Shown here in pieces: positions 49,248 to 58,053 of a stretch of DNA of 64,000 nucleotides (positions are counted from its first letter, which is position 1; each line of letters opens with the position of its first letter). The notes under the pieces were generated by a model that was not told the origin of the DNA, searched no databases, and worked only from the letters and a program-made list of their open reading frames with translations. The DNA is from Clostridiales bacterium (GTDB lineage Bacteria; Bacillota; Clostridia; Christensenellales; Borkfalkiaceae). Location of the stretch: NCBI GenBank assembly GCA_022508245.1, contig JAFLVO010000002.1, forward strand, positions 62,001 through 126,000, given 5' to 3'. The position numbers were made by a program, and so were the translations under genes.

Positions 49248-50963
49248 ATGATAAATTTGAAAATAAACGGCATTGCTGTCAGCGTGCCCGAAGGTTCTAC
49301 AATACTTGATGCGGCAAAGCTCGCGGGCATCAGAATTCCCACGCTCTGCTACCTTAAAGACGTACAGTGCGTAGGCTCCTGCCGTATGTGCCTCGTCGAG
49401 GCTACGGGAGCAAGAGGCTTGGTTGCAGCTTGCGTATATCCCGTTTCCGAGGGCATGGAAGTCCGCACCAATACCCCTAAGGTAAGAAAATCAAGAAAAA
49501 CCACGGTTGAGCTCATACTTTCAACCCACAAGAAAAAGTGCTTGAGCTGCGTCCGTTCAATGAACTGCGAACTTCAGAAGCTCGCGCTTGAATACAACGC
49601 AGAAGAAGACAGGTTCGGCACGGACCACGACTTAAAGCCCATCGACGATTTGTCGGCTTCGGTCGTAAGAGATAACAGCAAGTGCGTTATGTGTACCCGT
49701 TGCGTTGCCGCCTGCGACAAGCAGACGATAGGCGCAATCGGACCCAAGAACAGAGGCTATGCAAAGGTAATAGGTTCTCCCTATGATGTGCCCCTTGCAG
49801 TTACTTCATGCGTAAACTGCGGACAGTGCGTAGTTGCCTGCCCCGTAGGCGCACTCTATGAAAAGAGCTCCGTTGCCGACGTTTGGGGCGCAATAGTTGA
49901 CCCGACCAAGCACGTAGTGTTCTTCACCGCACCCTCTGTAAGGGCAACCCTCGGCGAGGCGTTCGGTCTTCCCGTAGGCACCAACGTAGAGGGCAAGATG
50001 GTAACGGCAATAAAACAGCTCGGCGATATCAAGTGCTTTGATATGGACAACACGGCAGACCTCACTATAATGGAGGAGGCAACCGAGCTTTTGACGAGAA
50101 TTCAAAAGGGCGGAAAGCTTCCCATGTTCACAAGCTGCTGCCCCGGCTGGATAAAGTTTGCAGAGCATTACTATCCCGAGCTTTTACCCAACCTTTCAAC
50201 CTGCAAGTCCCCTCAGGAGATGTTTTCGGCATTGCTCAAAACATACTACTGCGAGAAAAACGGCATAAAGCCCGAAGATTTGTACGTTGTATCGGTAATT
50301 CCCTGCACGGCTAAAAAGTTCGAGGTTACGCGCGACGAGCTCGGTCACTACACCGACGCGGCGCTTACCACCCGCGAGCTTGCTAAGATGATTAAGGAAG
50401 CAGGCATAGACTTTGCAAATATTCCCGACAGCGAATACGATTTGCCTTTCGGCGAAGCAAGTGGCGCAGGCGCAATATTCGGCGCAACGGGCGGCGTTAT
50501 GGAGGCGGCTTTGAGAACTGCTGCATATAAGCTCGGCGGAAGCGGCGCACCTATCGAGTTCAAAGAGGTTCGCGGCACGCAGGGCGTCAAAGAGGCAGAA
50601 TACAAGGTTGGCAAGGCTACCGTCAAGGTTGCGGTTGCAAGCGGTCTTGACAACGCGAGAAAGGTTATAGAGGCGGTCAAGAGCGGCGAAAAGGACTATA
50701 CCTTCATAGAAATTATGGCTTGCCCCGGCGGCTGTATAAACGGCGGCGGTCAGCCCTACGTTCACGACGAAATCAGAAACAACGTGGACTTGAAGGCACT
50801 CCGCGCACAGGCTCTCTACAACTACGATAAAGAGAGAAAGGTTCGTTGCTCGCACGACACTCCCGCAGTGGAGATTCTCTACAAGGAGTTCTTCGGCGAA
50901 CCCAATTCGCACAAGTCGCACGAGTTGTTACATACAACATATGAAAAAAGACCTAAGTACTAA
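49248..50963 (+). CDS. hydA: [FeFe] hydrogenase catalytic subunit HydA
   Basis: The 571-residue catalytic subunit producing or consuming H2. Domain order: [2Fe-2S] plant-type (CYLKDVQCVGSCRMC, 34-48), His-Cys3 [4Fe-4S] (HKKKCLSCVRSMNC, 94-107), two ferredoxin-like clusters (CVMCTRCVAAC, 146-156; CVNCGQCVVACP, 188-199), then the H-cluster domain. H-cluster motifs: TSCCPGW (295-301), IPCTAKKFE (351-359) and MACPGGCINGGGQP (490-503). The second has Ile where nearly all known enzymes have Met (MPCxxKxxE). The start is the ATG at 49248 after GAGAGGTGG; the hydB stop lies just before. Probably forms HydABC with the two upstream genes and uses the clostridial ferredoxin. Confidence 0.96.
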   Translation: MINLKINGIAVSVPEGSTILDAAKLAGIRIPTLCYLKDVQCVGSCRMCLVEATGARGLVAACVYPVSEGMEVRTNTPKVRKSRKTTVELILSTHKKKCLSCVRSMNCELQKLALEYNAEEDRFGTDHDLKPIDDLSASVVRDNSKCVMCTRCVAACDKQTIGAIGPKNRGYAKVIGSPYDVPLAVTSCVNCGQCVVACPVGALYEKSSVADVWGAIVDPTKHVVFFTAPSVRATLGEAFGLPVGTNVEGKMVTAIKQLGDIKCFDMDNTADLTIMEEATELLTRIQKGGKLPMFTSCCPGWIKFAEHYYPELLPNLSTCKSPQEMFSALLKTYYCEKNGIKPEDLYVVSVIPCTAKKFEVTRDELGHYTDAALTTRELAKMIKEAGIDFANIPDSEYDLPFGEASGAGAIFGATGGVMEAALRTAAYKLGGSGAPIEFKEVRGTQGVKEAEYKVGKATVKVAVASGLDNARKVIEAVKSGEKDYTFIEIMACPGGCINGGGQPYVHDEIRNNVDLKALRAQALYNYDKERKVRCSHDTPAVEILYKEFFGEPNSHKSHELLHTTYEKRPKY

Positions 50964-50975
50964 TTAAAAATTTTA

Positions 50976-51003
50976 AAGCGCGGCTGCCACGGCAGCCGCG
51001 CTT
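50976..51003 (+). terminator. Hydrogenase operon terminator
   Basis: AAGCGCGGCTGCC / GGCAGCCGCGCTT stem with a very small loop, followed by a T-rich stretch. Confidence 0.85.
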
Positions 51004-51033
51004 ATTTTATATCCACAAATTTAAAATTAGATA

Positions 51034-51062
51034 TTGAATATTGATGATTGCCGTGATATAAT
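51034..51062 (+). promoter_or_regulatory. HIT gene promoter
   Basis: TTGAAT (51034-51039), 17-base spacer, TATAAT (51057-51062). Confidence 0.78.
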
Positions 51063-51098
51063 TATATAGGTTAAATTTACAACACAGGGGAGTAAACA

Positions 51099-51518
51099 AT
51101 GAAAGACAACAACTGCGGCTACTGCGTTCACGGCGAACCGCTTGCAAAATTCGGCATCTATATCTGCGATTTGTCGGTAAGTCAGCTCATACTTTTCAAA
51201 GAGCAGTCAAAGCCCGGCAGATGTATAGTTGCTTATAAGGACCATGTAAGCGAAATAGTCGATATATCGGATGAAGAGAGAAACGCATTTTTTGCGGACG
51301 TAAACAGAGCAGCCAAGGCAATTCATAAAGTATTCAAGCCCGACAAATTAAACTACGGCGCATACGGCGACACGGGCTGTCATCTTCATATGCACCTCTG
51401 CCCCAAATACAAGGGCGGCGACGAGTGGGGCGGTACCTTCACAATGAACCCGCAAAAGGTCTACCTTTCGGACGAAGAATATAAAGATATGATAGAAAAA
51501 ATAAAAGCTGCGCTTTGA
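51099..51518 (+). CDS. HIT-family nucleotide hydrolase
   Basis: A 139-residue histidine-triad protein. The triad is H95-x-H97-x-H99 in CHLHMHLCPKYKGG, with the conserved GAYGDTGCHLHMHL strand before it. HIT proteins cleave phosphoramidates or dinucleoside polyphosphates such as AMP-NH2 or Ap4A; which one applies here is unknown. An N-terminal CGYC pair could bind metal. Co-transcribed with the GltD-like gene 18 bases downstream, and behind its own promoter. Confidence 0.92.
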   Translation: MKDNNCGYCVHGEPLAKFGIYICDLSVSQLILFKEQSKPGRCIVAYKDHVSEIVDISDEERNAFFADVNRAAKAIHKVFKPDKLNYGAYGDTGCHLHMHLCPKYKGGDEWGGTFTMNPQKVYLSDEEYKDMIEKIKAAL

Positions 51519-51536
51519 TTTTCGGAGAGGTAGAAA

Positions 51537-52763
51537 ATGGCACATAACGTAATTGCAGAAGCCAAGAGATGTTTAAACTGTAAAAACCCCATGTGCAGAA
51601 AGGGCTGTCCAATAAACACGCCCATTCCCACCATGATTTCAGAGTTTTTGAACGGAAACATCCGCGAGGCGGGCAAGATGCTCTTCGACAACAACCCGCT
51701 TTCGGCGGTGTGTTCGCTCGTATGCAACCACGCCAACCAGTGCCAGGGACATTGCGTGCGCGGAATTAAGGGCGAACCTGTGCAGATAAGCGCTATCGAG
51801 CACTTCATTTCGTCCAATTATCTGGACTGCCTCGAAGTAGAAAAGGCTCCATCCAACGGCATAAAGGTTGCCGTTGTCGGCTCGGGACCTGCGGGCATTA
51901 CCATTTCAATCAAAATGGCACAGCTTGGGTACGACGTAACGGTGTTCGAATCCAAGACAAGAATAGGCGGCGTTTTAAGGTATGGCATACCCGAATTCCG
52001 CCTGCCCAAGGCAATCGTAGACCGCTACGAAAAGCTGATGAGAAAGCTTGGCGTAAAAATCAAATTCAACATAACTATCGGCAAGGCGTTCGGCGTTGAG
52101 GAGCTCTTCCGCGACGGTTTTAAAGCCGTTTCAATAGGAACGGGCGTTACCTGGCCCATTGCGCTAAATATAAAGGGCGAAACGTTGGGGCACGTTCACT
52201 ACGGCGTGCACTATCTTGAAAAGCCCGACGTCTACTACCTCGGCGAAAGCCTTATAATTATCGGCGCTGGGAATGTTGCAATGGACGTTGCAAGAACGGC
52301 TTTAAGAAGGGGCGTGCGCGACGTCAAAATTCTTGTCCGCAGCGATATGTACGCCGCAAGCGTGGAGGAGAAAGAGTACGCAGAGATAGAGGGTGCGCAA
52401 TTTATTTACAATAAGCAGCCCGTTGAAATTACGGACGACGGCGTTATTTTTGCCGAGACAGTCTGCGACGAAAACCACAACGTAATACAGGTTACCGACA
52501 AGCAGGAGCTTATAAAAGCCGATTCGGTCATGATTTGTATCTCGCAGAGACCTTCAAATTTAATTTTAACGCAGACGGCGGGGCTAGAAGTCAACGAAAG
52601 GGGACTTGCCAAAATCAACGAGGACGGCTCAACCTCGCGTGAGGGCGTGTTCGCTTCGGGCGACGTAGTGCGCGGAGCAAAGACGGTAGTGGAGGCGGCT
52701 GAAACCTCTAAACGCGTCGCTATGACTATGGATAAATACTTAAAACGTTTACCTAAATACTAA
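51537..52763 (+). CDS. GltD-like NAD(P)H-dependent oxidoreductase
   Basis: A 408-residue FAD/Fe-S protein of the glutamate synthase small-subunit type. The N terminus has the cluster cysteines CLNCKNPMCRKGCPINTPIP, then further Cys in VCNHANQCQGHCVRG. The FAD-binding GSGPAGITISIKMAQLG is around 115-131, the NAD(P)-binding GAGNVAMDVARTALRRG around 242-258, and GVFASGDVVRGAKTVVEA near 365. No glutamate synthase large subunit is adjacent, so it may instead act as an electron-transfer subunit (NfnB/SudA-like) or with an unlinked partner. GGAGAGG precedes the ATG; 34 bases separate it from hppA. Confidence 0.88.
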   Translation: MAHNVIAEAKRCLNCKNPMCRKGCPINTPIPTMISEFLNGNIREAGKMLFDNNPLSAVCSLVCNHANQCQGHCVRGIKGEPVQISAIEHFISSNYLDCLEVEKAPSNGIKVAVVGSGPAGITISIKMAQLGYDVTVFESKTRIGGVLRYGIPEFRLPKAIVDRYEKLMRKLGVKIKFNITIGKAFGVEELFRDGFKAVSIGTGVTWPIALNIKGETLGHVHYGVHYLEKPDVYYLGESLIIIGAGNVAMDVARTALRRGVRDVKILVRSDMYAASVEEKEYAEIEGAQFIYNKQPVEITDDGVIFAETVCDENHNVIQVTDKQELIKADSVMICISQRPSNLILTQTAGLEVNERGLAKINEDGSTSREGVFASGDVVRGAKTVVEAAETSKRVAMTMDKYLKRLPKY

Positions 52764-52797
52764 ATATAACATATAATAAAAAACATTAGGAGGAATT

Positions 52798-54987
52798 ATG
52801 GAAAATCTGTTAATCATAATTGCGGGTATAGCCGTTGTGCTTGCCGTAGCTTATGCGATTTTCAACTACTTCAGTGTCAAAAAGCTTGAAGAAGGCACTG
52901 AAAAAATGGGTGAAATCGCGGGCGCAATACGAATAGGCGCGAACGCGTTTATCCGCTACGAATACAAGCTCGTTGCCATTATCGGTTCGGTAATTGCCGT
53001 CGTCGTTCTGGTCGTAATAAGCTGGCAGGCGGCGTGTGCGTTCGTTTTAGGCGCAGTTATGAGTGCGCTTGCGGGCTGGGTCGGAATGAAGATAGCAACC
53101 TATGCCAACGTTCGCGTAACCAACAAGGCGCGCGAGAGCAAGGATTTGGGCAAGACGCTTAAAGTTGCTTTCAAGGGCGGCTCGGTTATGGGTCTGTGTG
53201 TTGCGGGTTTCGCGCTCCTCGGCATAGTTATAGTCTATCTCGTATTCGGACTTGCCGCAGGACAGATTGAAAACATTGCAAAAGGCGTTCACGAAAAGAA
53301 CTTTATAGGTCTTGAAACCTCGTTTACGATGACCCTTTCGGGCTATGCGCTCGGCTGTTCGATAATCGCAATGTTCAACCGCGTGGGCGGCGGTATCTAC
53401 ACCAAAGCCGCGGATATGGGCGCAGACCTCGTAGGTAAAACCGAGGTGCACATTCCCGAGGACGACCCCAGAAACCCCGCCACAATCGCCGATAACGTAG
53501 GCGACAACGTTGGCGACGTTGCGGGCTTGGGTAGCGACCTTTTGGAAAGCTACGTCGGCGCAATTCTCTCCGCCGTAATTCTTGCGGGCGAGCTGTTTAT
53601 GAACCTTTTGGAGTTTGGAAACGCTCAATTTTTAAAAACTCTTCTATTATTCCCCATAGTTTTTGCAGGCTGCGGACTTCTTGCCTGCATAATAGGAATT
53701 TCCTACATAGTTTTAAAACCCCGACTATCCAAAAATGTGCATATGGAGCTGAATATAGCAACCTGGATATCGGCAGGAGTTACTGTTGGCGTTGGCTGTC
53801 TTTTAAGCTGGCTGATGTTTAAAGATTTCAAAGAAGTTGCAAACGAAACATTTAAGCTCGACGGAATTAAATTCGTTGCGGGCGAGTTCAGCCCCTGGCT
53901 TGCGTCCGTCTGCGGAATTGTAGCGGGCATTGTTATAGGAATTATTTCCGAGTACTATACAAGCTACGACTACAAGCCCACGAAAAAGATTTCTCACTCC
54001 TCCAAAGAGGGTTCTGCGCTGACGATAACTCAGGGTCTTGCAAACGGCATGATAAGCTGTATGCTTCCCGTAGTTGTGCTTGCGGCGGCTATTTTCGGCG
54101 CGTATGCAATTGCAGGTCTGTACGGAATTTCGTGTGCGGCGTTCGGTATGCTCTCATTCGTGGCGGCAACCGTTTCGGTGGACACTTACGGACCTATTTC
54201 GGACAACGCCGGCGGCATTGCCGAGATGAGTGAACTCGGCGAGGACGTGCGCGGCATTACCGACAAGCTTGACAGCGTGGGCAACACCACGGCGGCTATC
54301 GGCAAGGGCTTTGCAATAGGCAGTGCGGCGTTTGCGGCGCTCTCGCTTATGACTTCGTACCTCTTTGCGTTCGCAAAAATAGACGTAATAGAGGAGCTTG
54401 TATTAAACCTTATGAAGCCCCTCACGCTGTGCGGTGCGCTGTGTGGCGGCGCTTTGCCTTTCTTCTTCTCGGGAATGCTCATTGAAGCTGTTGCAAAGGC
54501 GGCAAGAAAGATGGTGGACGAGGTTCGCCGTCAGTTCCACGACATACCCGGTATTTTGGAGGGCACAGCTAAACCCGACTACAAGACCTGTATCGAAATT
54601 TCCTCGCAGGGCGCACTTAAAGAAATGCGCGTACCCTGCATATTCTGTATTCTGTTCCCCTTGGTTACGGGCTTTATCTTCGGACCCGAATTTGTCGGCG
54701 GCGTGCTGATTGGCGCAACTATTTCGGCAATTATGCTTGCGCTCTTCTGCGGCAACGCGGGCGGCGCGTGGGATAACGCCAAAAAGTACATAGAGGCAGG
54801 CGGAGTAGAGGGAGAGAAAAAGGGTACTCCCGCGCACGACGCGTCTGTTGTCGGCGACACCGTGGGCGACCCCCTCAAAGATACGGTAGGACCTTCGCTC
54901 GACATACTTATTAAAATAATGTCAACCATATCCCTGGTTGCGGTGGTACTGTTCGGACAGTTCAACCTCTTCGGACTGTTTATGTAA
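52798..54987 (+). CDS. hppA: Membrane-bound pyrophosphatase, K+-dependent type
   Basis: Couples hydrolysis of pyrophosphate to Na+ or H+ export. The 729-residue protein has about 16 membrane helices. Conserved motifs: DDPRNPATIADNVGDNVGDVAGLGSDLLESY around 220-250 and DTYGPISDNAGGIAEMSEL around 462-480. VGDTVGDPLKDTVGPSLDIL near 685-704 is the C-terminal Asp cluster. GNTTAAIGKGFAIGSAAF has Ala at the K+-dependence position (Lys in K+-independent enzymes), so this one needs K+. Whether it pumps Na+ or protons cannot be settled by eye. AGGAGG binding site. Confidence 0.96.
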   Translation: MENLLIIIAGIAVVLAVAYAIFNYFSVKKLEEGTEKMGEIAGAIRIGANAFIRYEYKLVAIIGSVIAVVVLVVISWQAACAFVLGAVMSALAGWVGMKIATYANVRVTNKARESKDLGKTLKVAFKGGSVMGLCVAGFALLGIVIVYLVFGLAAGQIENIAKGVHEKNFIGLETSFTMTLSGYALGCSIIAMFNRVGGGIYTKAADMGADLVGKTEVHIPEDDPRNPATIADNVGDNVGDVAGLGSDLLESYVGAILSAVILAGELFMNLLEFGNAQFLKTLLLFPIVFAGCGLLACIIGISYIVLKPRLSKNVHMELNIATWISAGVTVGVGCLLSWLMFKDFKEVANETFKLDGIKFVAGEFSPWLASVCGIVAGIVIGIISEYYTSYDYKPTKKISHSSKEGSALTITQGLANGMISCMLPVVVLAAAIFGAYAIAGLYGISCAAFGMLSFVAATVSVDTYGPISDNAGGIAEMSELGEDVRGITDKLDSVGNTTAAIGKGFAIGSAAFAALSLMTSYLFAFAKIDVIEELVLNLMKPLTLCGALCGGALPFFFSGMLIEAVAKAARKMVDEVRRQFHDIPGILEGTAKPDYKTCIEISSQGALKEMRVPCIFCILFPLVTGFIFGPEFVGGVLIGATISAIMLALFCGNAGGAWDNAKKYIEAGGVEGEKKGTPAHDASVVGDTVGDPLKDTVGPSLDILIKIMSTISLVAVVLFGQFNLFGLFM

Positions 54988-55003
54988 ATAATCCTTTAAA
55001 TAA

Positions 55004-55035
55004 AAAAGCTCTCGGGCAACTGCCCGAGAGCTTTT
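55004..55035. terminator. Bidirectional terminator after hppA
   Basis: AAAAGCTCTCGGGCA / TGCCCGAGAGCTTTT stem, long and GC-rich, between convergent genes. Confidence 0.9.
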
Positions 55036-55042
55036 AATTATA

Positions 55043-56614
55043 TCAGATTTTGTAAGATAACTTTTTTCGTTTTGTAAGATAAATTACGGAGCATACCGCC
55101 AAAGCCACGCAGGTTATTATCGTAAAGCAGAACCAGGCAAGTTGATTAATGTGATAATGCACCGAGTGATACAAACCGTATTCGCCCGTAGAATAATTTT
55201 TACCCACGTAGTCTCCGCTGGAATAACGTATCAGAAATGAGTAGTAAAACGTATACTGTTTTTCCCCGTTTTCATCCATCCAGAAGTCTTTATAATTTAT
55301 GTGTGTCGGTAAATACAACACATAATCGAAATTTTCATAAGTTTTATCATGGTAAACTTTAACGATTGTTCCCCAGGCAACGTTTTCATAGCATTCATAC
55401 GTTTCACCCGTTTCTTCCAGCACCTCTTCATGTTTATACATTATTCTATACGGTGTGTAAAGGTCGTTTGCGTCATACCAGTCCGTAGCTCCGTAAAAAC
55501 CGTTGCCGAGATCTGACCACAAGTATTCGCCATACCAAATCTGCGGAAACTGCAAAACGAACTTATTTGACGGCAAGTCGAATTCTTTTACCGTTTCGTC
55601 GTCTAAAATCAGGGTTTGGGATAGCTCTCTGAATTTTTCAAAGTCCTTCGTATGCGTTTCCGTTGCCTCGTTACCGGGAATCCACATGGGGTTGAGCACG
55701 TCAATGGATACGAAACTGAAAACTATTGCAACTATCAAAAACGGCGCAACGATACTTGAACAGATTATGCTCAACTTGCGGAACAGCTTTTTGTTTTTCT
55801 TATGCGTTGAAAGCTGCGTCTCGTCGCCGTAGTTTTTAACGGATAAAAGAGCAGAGCATATTCCCCAAATCAAATAGGAAAGTCCGATTACTGCCGATGC
55901 GCAAATAAAGCCTATAAAAATAGGCGTTCTGTCGATGTGCACGCTTACATCCATTAAGCTGATAGTATATACACCGCCCTTTACAATTAAAAATATAAGG
56001 GTTGCAATTGAAAACGCCAGATAGGGCAGGGAAAAGAGGGTTAAAGAAAGCGAATTTTTGTGTTTTACGCACAGCGCAAGCGAATTTGCCTTTTTAGTTA
56101 ACTCTTCGTCGGAATTTTCGGCTGAATTGCCGTCTATAAGCCCTTCCGCAAGCAGGGTGGTAGATTCAAAAAAGATTAAAAGTATGGTCATAGTGACGGC
56201 TCCGCAAAAGCCGACTATCGAAAGCAGTATTCCGACCCACGACGCAATTGAAGTGTATGTCAAAAACGCAAAGCCGAGTATATTTAAAATTATGGAAAGC
56301 AGCCCAAACGCGGTAAATATTAAATGCTTGACCGAAAACTTGCCGTAATTTTTCCTCGTCAATAAATGCCTTGATTTTTCGGAAATTTGCGCCTGCTCGT
56401 TGCTTTTTATCCGTTCGCCTCTCAAAATTTCGTCTACAGTAACTTCGTACAGGTCGGCAATCGCCGGCAGAGTAAGGGCGTCGGGGGTTGTTCTGTCCGT
56501 TTCCCACGACGACAAAGTTTTATTGGAAATATTTAATTTGTCCGCAACTTCCTCTTGCGTCAATCCCTTTGCCTTCCTCAGCGTGGCAAGAAATTTTCCG
56601 ATAGTTTGTTTCAC
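55043..56614 (-). CDS. Membrane-bound XRE-type regulator/sensor
   Basis: A 523-residue protein with an N-terminal XRE domain (about 5-62: TIGKFLATLRKAKGLTQEEVADKLNISNKTLSSWETDR), then several membrane helices (about 97-120, 127-152, 190-215, 225-260 and 290-312). An outer-facing domain follows (about 318-490, rich in Trp and Tyr: FPQIWYGEYLWSDLGNGFYGATDWYD, DYVLYLPTHINYKDFWMDENG), then a final helix (about 494-515). Such DNA-binding proteins with extracytoplasmic domains occur in Firmicutes and are thought to sense envelope or external signals; ligand unknown. AGGAG precedes the ATG. It stands alone, so its target is likely itself or an unlinked gene. Confidence 0.85.
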   Translation of the reverse strand: MKQTIGKFLATLRKAKGLTQEEVADKLNISNKTLSSWETDRTTPDALTLPAIADLYEVTVDEILRGERIKSNEQAQISEKSRHLLTRKNYGKFSVKHLIFTAFGLLSIILNILGFAFLTYTSIASWVGILLSIVGFCGAVTMTILLIFFESTTLLAEGLIDGNSAENSDEELTKKANSLALCVKHKNSLSLTLFSLPYLAFSIATLIFLIVKGGVYTISLMDVSVHIDRTPIFIGFICASAVIGLSYLIWGICSALLSVKNYGDETQLSTHKKNKKLFRKLSIICSSIVAPFLIVAIVFSFVSIDVLNPMWIPGNEATETHTKDFEKFRELSQTLILDDETVKEFDLPSNKFVLQFPQIWYGEYLWSDLGNGFYGATDWYDANDLYTPYRIMYKHEEVLEETGETYECYENVAWGTIVKVYHDKTYENFDYVLYLPTHINYKDFWMDENGEKQYTFYYSFLIRYSSGDYVGKNYSTGEYGLYHSVHYHINQLAWFCFTIITCVALAVCSVIYLTKRKKLSYKI

Positions 56615-56768
56615 TTTTCTCTCCTATAAATGAGTTTTATTACAGTCAACTGCGCTTTTTACGGTTATATTCTACAATAAGACGAACTATATTTCAACGA
56701 AAAGGTGTAGAAAAAGCTCTATAAATCATAGATTTTTGTGGAAATTGATTTGAATTTTCCATATAAAA

Positions 56769-56794
56769 GCGCCCGCACCTTTAAGTGCGGGCGC
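56769..56794 (-). terminator. Terminator of the KDG kinase gene
   Basis: GCGCCCGCAC / GTGCGGGCGC stem around CTTTAA, with T4 on the minus strand. Confidence 0.82.
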
Positions 56795-56810
56795 ATAAAT
56801 TTAAAACCTA

Positions 56811-57845
56811 TTATCTGCGGATTTCGTATTCCTGATTCATAAGCTTCATAATAGACGATTCGTCGTCGGTAATGTTGAAGTCGCCGTGCATGGTGTGTTT
56901 GATAACCGAGGAAGCAACTGCAAAATTTACTATATCATCGGGAGGCATCTGGCGCATTATGGCGTAAATCATACCGCTTGCAAAAGCGTCGCCGCCGCCC
57001 ACGCGGTCTAAGATATTAAATCTGAAGGTACGGCTCTCGTAGGTTTCGCCGTCGTACCACATAAAGGCTTTAAGGCTGTTCTCACTGCCCGAGTGAACGT
57101 AGCGCACGTGTCTGCCTATTGCCTTGAAGTTGTAGCGCTTATGCAGTTCTCTGAAAATTCTGTCCTGCTCCTTGTAGGTGGGGTTCATGGAAAGCCCGTC
57201 TTTCATATCCTTGCCGCTCTCGTCGCGAAGATTTATGGGCTCAATGCCGAAGAGTACGTCAACGTATGGCAGATACTCCGTAATGCAGTCGCGCGCCTCC
57301 TGCCAGCCCCACAGAGCCGAGCGGAAGTTGCAGTCAAAGCTGACGGTAAGTCCAAGCTCTTTCGCGGCTTTAAGCGCGTTTGTTATAAGCACGCGGCAGT
57401 TTTTAGAAAGCGCGGGGGTAATTCCCGAAAGGTGAAGCCACGTGAATTTTTCCAATATCGCCTTAAAGTCCACCTTAGAGAAATCGTATGTTGCAAAGGA
57501 GGAGTCCTTTCTGTCGTAGGTTACTTTGGACGAGCGCACGCCGAAGCCCTCTTCAAGGAAGTAAATGCCCATTCTGCCCTTGTCGGAATAGATACAGGGC
57601 GAGCAATGAACGTCGTTACTTCTGAGATAACGGATAGCCGCCTTGCCTATTGAGGAGTCGGGCACGACGGTAAAGTAAGAGCTATCCACGCCGAGGTTGG
57701 AAAGGGATGCCGCAACGTTAGCCTCTGCACCGCCGTAGGTTACTTTAAACTCGTCTGTCGTTCTTATCTTCTCGTAGTTAGGGGGGGAAAGGCGCAAGAG
57801 CAATTCACCCATCGTAATAAATCTGATATCTTTAACAGATGCCAT
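56811..57845 (-). CDS. kdgK: PfkB-family carbohydrate kinase, KDG kinase-like
   Basis: A 344-residue ribokinase-fold enzyme, most like 2-keto-3-deoxygluconate kinase. It starts with ITMGELLLRLSPPNYEKI; VTYGGAEANVAASLSNLGVDSSYFTVVP is the substrate/PfkB signature 1. DRVGGGDAFASGMIYAI is the second signature with the catalytic Asp (GGGD rather than GAGD). KDG kinase is part of pectin and uronate breakdown, but no other genes of that path are here, so the substrate is open. A minus-strand TATAAT (57880-57885) lies upstream, with GGGAGA before the ATG. Confidence 0.85.
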   Translation of the reverse strand: MASVKDIRFITMGELLLRLSPPNYEKIRTTDEFKVTYGGAEANVAASLSNLGVDSSYFTVVPDSSIGKAAIRYLRSNDVHCSPCIYSDKGRMGIYFLEEGFGVRSSKVTYDRKDSSFATYDFSKVDFKAILEKFTWLHLSGITPALSKNCRVLITNALKAAKELGLTVSFDCNFRSALWGWQEARDCITEYLPYVDVLFGIEPINLRDESGKDMKDGLSMNPTYKEQDRIFRELHKRYNFKAIGRHVRYVHSGSENSLKAFMWYDGETYESRTFRFNILDRVGGGDAFASGMIYAIMRQMPPDDIVNFAVASSVIKHTMHGDFNITDDESSIMKLMNQEYEIRR

Positions 57846-57923
57846 AAATTTTCTCCCTATTTATGTACTGTATATATTATAACACTCATTTATTTGTTTG
57901 TACATACCCCTTTTTAAAATTCG

Positions 57924-57952
57924 TTGCAAAATTTTTAATTTTTTGATATTAT
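57924..57952 (+). promoter_or_regulatory. Promoter of the 2-hydroxyacid dehydrogenase gene
   Basis: TTGCAA (57924-57929), 17-base spacer, TATTAT (57947-57952). The dispersed element at 58001 lies in the resulting leader of about 95 bases. Confidence 0.65.
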
Positions 57953-58000
57953 GGAGTAAACAAGCGGGCATGTGTCAATGTCCGAAAGGGCGCAAATTTT

Positions 58001-58030
58001 CAATTGCCCCCCATATATGCTTGAAATAAC
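58001..58030 (+). repeat. Dispersed element, copy 9 (forward) in a 5' leader
   Basis: CAATTGCCCCCC, then ATATATGCT, then TGAAATAAC, 23 bases before the ATG. The clearest full-length copy. Confidence 0.75.
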
Positions 58031-58053
58031 TTAAATTCAGGAGATTTTTATAA

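Noticed and set aside
57846-57920. ATGTAC / GTACAT inverted pair around the kdgK promoter as an operator
   Set aside because: Arms are only 6 bp and more than 30 bases apart; likely chance in AT-rich DNA.
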